A stretch of 9,304 nt of DNA from Anaerolineales bacterium UBA3905 (GTDB lineage: Bacteria > Chloroflexota > Anaerolineae > Caldilineales > Caldilineaceae), in NCBI GenBank assembly GCA_002391565.1, contig DGFH01000257.1, positions 6,166-15,469 on the forward strand, given 5' to 3'. Shown here piece by piece: positions 1 to 4,893 of the stretch. Each line of letters starts with the position of its first letter. Position 1 is the stretch's first letter. The notes under the pieces were generated by a model that was given only the letters and a program-made list of their open reading frames with translations, made no database searches and had not been told where the DNA came from. The position numbers and the translations under genes were made by a program.

Positions 1-114
1 TTTTTTGCACCCAAGTCTTTTGCGTCAAGTTCGGGGTGATGTCCGATGTTGGAGGTCATCGCCTCTGGCGTGACGCCCAGCCTGTGTCGGTTGCCTCTCA
101 AGAGTGCGCCTGGG

Positions 115-2823
115 TCATTCGCCGCCGACGCATGCCTGTCCGATCAGGTCACCGGCGCGGTCGGACGGTGTGAGGCCCACGGCGTGCACCAGCACACCAT
201 CATCCGCCATCCAGAGATCGATGTTGTGGGCGCCATCCCCCATGCTAAAGATCGCTGGCGCCTCCTTTGCGCTGTTCAACTGCGCCTGCCAGGTGAAGCC
301 GGATTGTGTGGCAAAACCGGAAAGCGGCGCCGGTGCACCGTCGTCTGTTAGAATTGTCACGCCGTCAATGCCGGCGAACAAGGCTTGATTGCGTTCGGGC
401 GGGCTGGTGCGATCGCTATCGGCAAAGGCGGGGGCGCAACCGCAGACCAGCAAAACATAGTCACCCGCCGGTAGTTCGACGTCGAAGCCAAGCGTCGGCG
501 CCCCTGCTGGGGTAGCGGCCACGACATCGTCGAGCAAGCTCAGGCTACTGTCAAGCGGCGCCGGCGTCAGCACATCATCGACAACCGGGCAGCCGCCAAA
601 GTCGACCGGTGGTTGCCAGGCAAAGCCGGTAAGCGAATCACTGCCAGGCGTCAGGCGCGCGGCGCGATTGACAGTCAATGTAATCGGGGATGCAGTGGTT
701 TCTTCCGGCTCTGGCGTAGCCGCTTCGCCCGACTCCTCGCCGCTGGGCGTCGGCGTAACTGTAGCATCGCTGTTCGCCTCACCGTTCAACAGCGACACGA
801 CGTTCCAGGCAATCTCCATTTCCGTGACAGCGTCGGCGCTGTCGCTAACGACGATGCGGGTCAGGTAGGGGCTGTTTTCAGCCGCGTCCGGCGCAACGAC
901 ACCGGCAATCACGCCGTCTAGATAGCTCAGATCAGGCGGCAGCGACTCCACCGTGACGGTAATGGCGTCGCCTTCGACATCGGACACGACGACAGGCAAT
1001 GCCACCTCTTCGCCAACCGTCACAGTGTAAGTGGTCTCCATCTCGATGCGCGGAGCGTCGTTGACGGCGCTCACCGTGATCGTCACCGGCGCCGTGATCT
1101 CACGCTGGCGGTCATCGCTGATGTGGATCGTGAACGTATCCTCACCGCTGAAGTCGGCCAGCGGTTCGTAGGTGAATTCACCGCTGCCCTCGTCGAAAGC
1201 GGTGATGACGCCATTCAGCGGTTCGTCCTCGATGCCAAAGAAGAGCGTTGCGTCTTCCACATGGCTGGCTGTTAGCACGGCGTCTAGCGGCGTATCCTCC
1301 TCGGTGACAAAGCTCAACTCGTCCACGCGGAAGGGATTGGGGTCGAGTTCCACAGTGATCGTGAAACTCTGGGTGATCACAACGCCAGCGCCATCGGTGG
1401 CAAGCACTTCTACATCATGCTCGCCCTCATCGCCATCCACCGGCGTCCCGACTAATGCCACCTCGCCGCCGTCGAGTATCGTCAGCAACAGCCAGACGGG
1501 ACGCACCGGAACCTCGACGGTCAGCGCGCCATCGGCGGTGACGGCGAACGGCAGCGATGTCGCCTCTTCTTCCGGTGTAGGCGTCGCAGTGATATCGACA
1601 TCGCTCTCCAGAGATGTAGTTTCTTCTGCTGTCGTGGTTTCGGTAGCGGTTTCGGTGGCGCTTTCCGGCGTTGCCGTGCTTTCGGGTGCAGGCTCCTCTG
1701 CCAGCGCTTCTTCCGGCGCGACGGTGGCTTCGGTGTCGGTTGGCGTTGCAGTCGGCGTGGCAGTGGCTGTCGCATCAACTGCGGCGTCCATCTCCTCCAC
1801 CGATGCGACGGGCGCAAAGGTTATGGTGTAGACAAAGCTCTGATTGAGATAGGCGACCGCTGGCGGCGTGCTGGCGAACTCCCAGGCAGTGGTCGGCGTC
1901 GCGGTTATGGTCGGCGTGGCCGTCGCCGTTGGCGTGGCCGTCGCCGTTGGCGTAGCCGTTTCCGTCTCCGTAACAGTTGCTGTCGGCGTTTGGGTGACTG
2001 TTGCCGTTTCGGTTGCAGTAGCCGTCGCTGTTGCAACTATTGTTGCTGTAGCGGTTGGCGTAGCGGTTTCGACGAGCGTTGCCGTTGCAGTGGCTGTAGG
2101 CAGCGCGGTGGCGGTGGCCGTCGCCGTCGGCGTCAAGGTTGCCGTAGGTGTGGCGCTCTCCGTTGCGGTGGCAGTCGGCGGCGTGGTGGCGGTGGCTGTT
2201 GGCGTGGCGCTCGCTGTCGTCGTGTCGGTGGGCGTCGGGATCAACGTGGCAGTCGACGTCGCCGTTGGCGCCTGGGTTGCGGTGTTAGTCGGTGTTGGAA
2301 GCAAAGTCGGCGTCCAGGTGGGTGTTGCCGTCCACGTCGAGGTCGGGATAGGCGTCCACGTGGGCGTGAAAACCGGCGTCCACGTGGGCGTGAAAACCGG
2401 CGTCCACGTGGGTGTGGCGGTGGGGTTACTTTCGTTATCTTCGTCGTTGTCGCTATCATTGGGCGCAGCGACCGTCGATGGTGGGGCGGTGTTGGTAGGC
2501 AGTGGGGTTGGCGACGCAGCCGCTGTGACCACGATCAGAATTGGCGTTGGCGACGCGGCAGGTGGAATGGTGGCCGTCGGCGCCGGAGTGTTAGTCGGCG
2601 CAGCAATGGTCGCTGTCGGCGGCACAGGCGACGGCGTAAACGTTGCCACTAGCGTACGGTCCGCCACCGGCGAAACCTGCGCCACCGTTGCCGCCGGCTC
2701 ATTCACCGGAAAGAGTGTGGCGCCGATCACGTAGCCGATCAGCAGCAGAATCACGGCGCCGCCGCCGAAGACGGCCACGCGCGCCCACCGTTGGTTGGAT
2801 GGTCGGCCATTTCCAAGACTCAT
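115..2823 (-). CDS. Membrane-anchored Thr/Pro-rich surface protein with cadherin/Ig-like modules
   Basis: Predicted 902-aa extracytoplasmic protein held by one N-terminal helix. Seen: basic residues R7, R12 and R15 precede a hydrophobic segment at about 16-37, giving a signal anchor with the C-terminus outside. Residues 60-312 are almost only Thr, Ala, Pro and Ser (TATATPTA-type repeats, plus TPTWTPVF repeats at 138-159). Residues 315-340 plus 424-491 look like one cadherin/dystroglycan-type Ig domain (ends in a TDGAG...FTITV pattern) split by a second Thr/Glu-rich insert. Residues 497-590 resemble a tandem-95/cadherin-like repeat (EEDTP...YEPLADFSGEDTFT...VNDAP). Residues 591-675 look like another such module. 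A Thr/Pro/Glu linker at about 683-713 leads to a C-terminal beta-rich domain (714-902) with Cys745, Cys794, Cys796 and Cys898. The start is supported by an AGGGGG 10 nt upstream (2834-2839). Inference: a stalk displaying adhesive or glycan-binding domains at the cell surface. No catalytic motif is seen, so it is not assigned as an enzyme. It stands alone, divergent from the DUF308 gene. Confidence 0.85.
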   Translation of the reverse strand: MSLGNGRPSNQRWARVAVFGGGAVILLLIGYVIGATLFPVNEPAATVAQVSPVADRTLVATFTPSPVPPTATIAAPTNTPAPTATIPPAASPTPILIVVTAAASPTPLPTNTAPPSTVAAPNDSDNDEDNESNPTATPTWTPVFTPTWTPVFTPTWTPIPTSTWTATPTWTPTLLPTPTNTATQAPTATSTATLIPTPTDTTTASATPTATATTPPTATATESATPTATLTPTATATATALPTATATATLVETATPTATATIVATATATATETATVTQTPTATVTETETATPTATATPTATATPTITATPTTAWEFASTPPAVAYLNQSFVYTITFAPVASVEEMDAAVDATATATPTATPTDTEATVAPEEALAEEPAPESTATPESATETATETTTAEETTSLESDVDITATPTPEEEATSLPFAVTADGALTVEVPVRPVWLLLTILDGGEVALVGTPVDGDEGEHDVEVLATDGAGVVITQSFTITVELDPNPFRVDELSFVTEEDTPLDAVLTASHVEDATLFFGIEDEPLNGVITAFDEGSGEFTYEPLADFSGEDTFTIHISDDRQREITAPVTITVSAVNDAPRIEMETTYTVTVGEEVALPVVVSDVEGDAITVTVESLPPDLSYLDGVIAGVVAPDAAENSPYLTRIVVSDSADAVTEMEIAWNVVSLLNGEANSDATVTPTPSGEESGEAATPEPEETTASPITLTVNRAARLTPGSDSLTGFAWQPPVDFGGCPVVDDVLTPAPLDSSLSLLDDVVAATPAGAPTLGFDVELPAGDYVLLVCGCAPAFADSDRTSPPERNQALFAGIDGVTILTDDGAPAPLSGFATQSGFTWQAQLNSAKEAPAIFSMGDGAHNIDLWMADDGVLVHAVGLTPSDRAGDLIGQACVGGE
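1558..1803 (-). repeat. Second Thr/Glu/Ala-rich low-complexity insert
   Basis: Encodes residues about 341-422 of the surface protein. It is rich in Thr, Ala, Glu, Pro and Ser and more acidic than the main stalk. The flanks (YTITFAP before it, PFAVTADGALTVEV after it) read like strands of a single cadherin/dystroglycan-type Ig domain, so this segment appears to interrupt a folded domain instead of linking two. Confidence 0.6.
1888..2646 (-). repeat. Low-complexity region encoding the Thr/Ala/Pro stalk
   Basis: This stretch encodes residues about 60-312 of the surface protein. It is built from degenerate 6- and 12-nt units that read GTCGCC/GTTGGC on the plus strand (Ala-Thr and Pro-Thr codons on the minus strand). 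Near-identical 18-nt copies lie side by side at 1919-1936 and 1937-1954. Such Thr/Pro stretches are commonly extended and glycosylated stalks in bacterial surface proteins; glycosylation here is inference. Because the repeat is regular, the opposite strand also stays open and yields a spurious Val/Ala/Gly ORF. Confidence 0.85.
2351..2414 (-). repeat. 24-bp tandem repeat (TPTWTPVF unit)
   Basis: Two identical 24-bp units (2351-2374 and 2375-2398) are followed by a third partial copy whose first 14 bases are identical, with 15 of 16 matching to 2414. In the minus-strand frame each unit encodes an octapeptide of the TPTWTPVF type. Base identity between the first two units, including third codon positions, suggests recent duplication by slippage or unequal exchange. 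Confidence 0.9.
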
Positions 2824-2855
2824 AGTGTGTTCGCCCCCTGATTATCTGCACTCCA

Positions 2856-2878
2856 TGCTCAACACACCGGGCTGAGCA
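2856..2878. promoter_or_regulatory. Inverted repeat in the divergent intergenic region
   Basis: TGCTCA (2856-2861) and TGAGCA (2873-2878) form a perfect 6-bp inverted repeat with an 11-bp spacer. It sits 33 bp upstream of the surface-protein start codon, within the 256-bp divergent region (2824-3079). It could be a regulator-binding site acting on the surface-protein gene. The arms are short enough to occur by chance. Confidence 0.2.
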
Positions 2879-2981
2879 GTCTCTGCGCAATGTGCACTGT
2901 TATCTCCGTTGACGCATTGCCTTGAGTCTCGGTTCCCCGGCGTGGCATGCAGGGCCTACCTAGAGATTAACCACTTTCTGT

Positions 2982-3042
2982 TTGCACCAGTTTTACATAT
3001 AAACTATACTACGTTGACAAGTAGCTGCACTAACTTTATTTC
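2982..3042 (+). promoter_or_regulatory. Candidate promoter(s) for the DUF308 gene
   Basis: Two overlapping sigma70-like candidates are visible in an A/T-rich patch. The first pairs TTGCAC (2982-2987), 17 bp upstream, with TATACT (3005-3010), a 5/6 match to the -10 consensus. The second has a perfect TTGACA -35 (3014-3019) with a weak TATTTC (3037-3042) at 17 bp. Either would give a short leader ending in the strong ribosome-binding site AAAGGAG (3066-3072). Which one is used cannot be decided by eye. Confidence 0.4.
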
Positions 3043-3079
3043 CCGTCTTCAACGATTCACAAAACAAAGGAGTTTACAG

Positions 3080-3337
3080 ATGGCAGTCGCAACACAAGAA
3101 AAGCCGCCAATTCAATGGTGGCTGGTATTGATCCAGGGTATAGCAACACTTGTCATCGGTATCTTTCTGCTGATGGATCCGATCACCACTTCGCGCATGA
3201 TCGTTTTTTATATCGGTCTATACTGGATTGTCACAGGCATTCTGTCGCTCATCCGTATCTTCACCGATCGCGGCAATACGATCTGGAAATTGATCAGCGG
3301 CATTATCGGTCTTCTTGCCGGTTGGTTCCTAGTGTAG
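3080..3337 (+). pseudogene. HdeD/DUF308 family membrane protein, 5' half, interrupted by IS630
   Basis: First half of an IS-split HdeD-like (DUF308) integral membrane protein. The ATG at 3080 follows AAAGGAG with a 7-nt spacer. Residues 1-84 are original and carry three hydrophobic helices (about 13-32, 39-61 and 68-84), with the DUF308-like pattern of a Gly-rich helix, an MDP turn and another Gly-rich helix. Codon 85 (GTG) and the TAG stop at 3335-3337 come from the insertion sequence, so the current product would be 85 aa. Joined to 4521-4802 the gene encodes 177 aa, close to the usual size of about 180-190 aa for the family. E. coli HdeD is linked to acid resistance; the role here is unknown. 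Both halves lack other stops or frameshifts, so the disruption looks recent. Confidence 0.88.
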
Positions 3338-3358
3338 AATCAGACAACTCTTTCGGTG
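3332..3358 (+). repeat. IS630 terminal inverted repeat, left copy
   Basis: The outer end begins GTGTAG and the inner part ends TTCGGTG. It pairs with the reverse complement of 4492-4518 at 20 of 27 positions. The end contributes the in-frame TAG that truncates the DUF308 protein. Confidence 0.85.
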
Positions 3359-4029
3359 ATAGCAAGATGGGACTCAAGGTCACAACCATAATAGGCGCAA
3401 ACCCGCTCTGCAACCTCCTGTGCTGTGAGCAAACGTGCTGGTTCAACAATGTTCCGCTTGCCGTGAACCCAGTGTGGCTCAATTCGATTGAGCCAGGGAC
3501 TCTTGCTGGGCAAATAGAAGGCGATGATCCGGACTCCCCTGCCTTGCTGTTTGACTGTGCGATTATGAGTCTGGATCCAAGTGCGCACCTCTTTGCTGAT
3601 ATGCCAGGAAGCGTTATCCCAGATCATGATCAGAGCCGTCTTGCCCAGATTGTCCAGCTTGGCACAGCACCAGTCCAGAAACTGTGTGGTCATTGCGCTC
3701 ACCGGACGCTTCTCCACGAAACGCAGCCACATCTGCTCTGGCAACGTGTCCGGTGCAGCAGGACAAGAGACCAACAAACCGTAACAGGCCAACGCCTTTG
3801 GGTCCGGATCGTCCTTTGCGGGCGCCTGTTCCACCAGACGCAGCGTCTCACCCTCCTCTGCCCAAGCCTGCAAGGTGGGTTGCGTGACCCGGCTCCACCA
3901 AACCTCATCCTGGAAACCCAATGCATATTCAGGGTGCCGGCCTGCAAGTTCGATCAGGCGGTCGCGGTCTCTTTTTTTCGCACATACGCCGGATCTGGAC
4001 TGGTGATCCACTGCTTGGCCCGCTTCCAA
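3340..4029 (-). CDS. IS630-family transposase, frame B (DDE catalytic domain)
   Basis: Catalytic part, in the -1 frame relative to frame A and overlapping it. The open frame from an ATG at 4029 encodes 229 aa, but the true product most likely begins by frameshift at the A7 run, contributing 210 residues. The DDE triad is visible: Asp in QDEVWW (residue 41), Asp in WDNASWH (138) and Glu in SPWLNRIEPHW (184). The LPSKSPWLNRIEPHW block is diagnostic for IS630. The stop lies 6 nt inside the left inverted repeat-bearing end, so the gene fills the element. No internal stops are seen. It is either a programmed-frameshift transposase or, less interestingly, a single gene with a 1-nt homopolymer error. 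Confidence 0.88.
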   Translation of the reverse strand: MEAGQAVDHQSRSGVCAKKRDRDRLIELAGRHPEYALGFQDEVWWSRVTQPTLQAWAEEGETLRLVEQAPAKDDPDPKALACYGLLVSCPAAPDTLPEQMWLRFVEKRPVSAMTTQFLDWCCAKLDNLGKTALIMIWDNASWHISKEVRTWIQTHNRTVKQQGRGVRIIAFYLPSKSPWLNRIEPHWVHGKRNIVEPARLLTAQEVAERVCAYYGCDLESHLAITERVV

Positions 4030-4475
4030 CTCACACCCAGCCGCTGTAATGCTGTCCGCACGGCCTCGCGGCTCACTCGTTCTGCCGTCAACCCTTGCTC
4101 AAAGCTCACCTCAGCCGCCAACTCTAATGTCCACAGGCTCGTTGCTTTCCCAAAGTTACGCGGACTCTGGTGGAGCAACGCCCGTAGCTGCTCTGCTGCT
4201 GCGCTGTCAAACCCCCGCTCGATCCGATACGGCTTTGTTGAGCCAGGTGTCAACGCCGACACTCCATTCCGGTTGAACGCATTGATGGCGTTGAGGGCTG
4301 TGTCTGTATCGCAACCTAACTCACTCGCAATCTGCGACGCCCGTTTGCCGCAGGCGCTCGCCAGCAATATCTGGCAGCGGCGTAGTGTGAAGGCGTCCCG
4401 TGACCGCAGCCCGGCTCGCAAAGCTGCCTCTTCTTCTTCTGTCAATGTGCGTACATAGATCGGTGCTCTTGCCAT
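3954..4475 (-). CDS. IS630-family transposase, frame A (N-terminal DNA-binding part)
   Basis: 173-aa N-terminal part of the transposase. Residues about 27-75 form a helix-turn-helix DNA-binding region typical of IS630 proteins (RRCQILLAS, then RASQIASELG, then ALNAINAFNRNG). A second HTH-like winged region follows at about 92-152. I chose the ATG at 4475 because an AGGA lies upstream at 4484-4487; an in-frame ATG at 4502 would add nine residues starting almost at the inverted repeat. The frame ends shortly after a YVRKK stretch encoded across an A7 run, where a -1 shift would carry translation into frame B and give a 378-aa DDE transposase, a normal family length. Alone this frame lacks all catalytic residues and could act as a DNA-binding repressor of transposition (inference). 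Confidence 0.88.
   Translation of the reverse strand: MARAPIYVRTLTEEEEAALRAGLRSRDAFTLRRCQILLASACGKRASQIASELGCDTDTALNAINAFNRNGVSALTPGSTKPYRIERGFDSAAAEQLRALLHQSPRNFGKATSLWTLELAAEVSFEQGLTAERVSREAVRTALQRLGVSWKRAKQWITSPDPAYVRKKETATA
3972..3978 (-). other. A7 slippery run, probable -1 frameshift site
   Basis: On the minus strand the codons CGA AAA AAA GAG contain seven consecutive A residues (A AAA AAA). Slipping back one base after the second Lys codon continues as AGA GAC CGC, i.e. RDRDRL of frame B. Both frames give the KK dipeptide over this run, so the tRNAs can re-pair perfectly after the shift. Homologous frameshift use in this element is inferred, not shown. Confidence 0.6.
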
Positions 4476-4491
4476 GTTCACGATCCTACAA

Positions 4492-4518
4492 CACCGAATC
4501 ACTTATCTGCAACTACAC
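4492..4518 (-). repeat. IS630 terminal inverted repeat, right copy
   Basis: Read on the minus strand this starts GTGTAG and ends TTCGGTG, matching the left end at 20 of 27 positions. The adjoining TA (4519-4520) is the second copy of the target duplication. The transposase start codon lies 16 bp inside it. Confidence 0.85.
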
Positions 4519-4520
4519 TA

Positions 4521-4802
4521 GTCTCTAACATTACAGATGGCGCCACCCTGGTCTTTGGCATTGCCGCCGTCATCATTCTTGGCATCCAGGGCATCATCAT
4601 GGGCATCTTCGGGTTGATCGAGTCCTTCCAGGGCGCTGGTTGGGGGCCTGGAGTGCTTGGCGTCGTGTCGATCATTATTGGCATCCTGTTGTTGGGCAGC
4701 CCGTTGGGCTATGCACTGGCACTGCCTTGGGTCATCGGCATCTTTGCCATTGTTGGCGGCATCTTCTCGATCATCATGGCATTCCGGTTGCGCAGCGCCT
4801 GA
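4521..4802 (+). pseudogene. HdeD/DUF308 family membrane protein, 3' half, separated by IS630
   Basis: Continuation of the gene started at 3080. After removing the element and one TA, codon CTA (Leu84) is followed directly by GTC (Val85), giving FLVSNITDG across the junction. The 93 residues contain three more hydrophobic helices and a second DUF308-like repeat (GVVSIIIGILLLGSP, then a Gly-rich final helix) and end in RLRSA with TGA at 4800-4802. There is no start codon with a ribosome-binding site at the new 5' end; the first in-frame ATG is at 4599, inside a membrane helix, so this half is probably not made. It is followed by a strong terminator at 4828. Confidence 0.88.
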
Positions 4803-4827
4803 CCGGGAAATCGTTCCAGGTTGTTCC

Positions 4828-4857
4828 ATAGGGCAGGCGCTCGCCTGCCCTATTTTT
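4828..4857 (+). terminator. Rho-independent terminator after the DUF308 gene
   Basis: A perfect 11-bp stem has arms 4828-4838 (ATAGGGCAGGC) and 4843-4853, a GCTC loop, and five T residues at 4853-4857. It lies 25 bp past the DUF308 stop and separates it from the downstream kinase gene, whose own promoter must lie within or after 4858-4893 or rely on readthrough. The stem is symmetrical, but only the plus strand has a good T tract. Confidence 0.92.
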
Positions 4858-4893
4858 GTCCATATCCGAAGCGGTCATCGCTGGAGTCCACGT

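Larger units (their letters stand above)
3332..4518 (-). mobile_element. Complete IS630-family insertion sequence (1187 bp)
   Basis: An intact IS630/Tc1-mariner-type element. It is flanked by TA on both sides (3330-3331 and 4519-4520) at a CTAG target, the TA duplication expected for this family. The ends form an imperfect terminal inverted repeat: the outer GTGTAG and inner TTCGGTG are identical, with 20 of 27 positions matching overall. It contains only the transposase, read on the minus strand opposite to the host gene, in two overlapping frames. Deleting the element plus one TA removes 1189 bp and restores the host reading frame exactly. It is probably still mobilisable if the frameshift product is made. 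Confidence 0.93.

Noticed and set aside
1..6. Run of six T at the left edge as the tail of a terminator
   Set aside because: Any stem would lie outside the window, so it cannot be judged.
64..79. Bulged hairpin (CTGGCGT/ACGCCCAG) just past the surface-protein stop
   Set aside because: The loop would be one nucleotide, the stem is bulged and no T tract follows on the minus strand, so it is not a credible terminator. Nothing else is supported in 1-114.
1868..2734. Long plus-strand ORF rich in Val, Ala and Gly opposite the surface-protein gene
   Set aside because: It is the antisense reading of the Thr-Ala/Pro-Thr repeat (GTN/GCN/GGN codons). The minus-strand frame has the start, signal anchor and folded domains; this frame has none.
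2841..2846. GATAAT on the minus strand as a -10 for the surface-protein gene
   Set aside because: Transcription would begin within or after the AGGGGG ribosome-binding site at 2834-2839, leaving no functional leader.
3115..4458. 447-aa plus-strand ORF running through the IS630 element
   Set aside because: It starts out of frame inside the DUF308 gene and reads antisense through the transposase. It has no domain pattern, while the minus-strand frames carry clear HTH and DDE motifs.
4657..4893. 79-residue N-terminal extension of the UbiB-like protein
   Set aside because: The extension overlaps the 3' end of the DUF308 gene in another frame and runs through the 4828-4857 terminator. The ATG at 4894 has a well-spaced GGAG.
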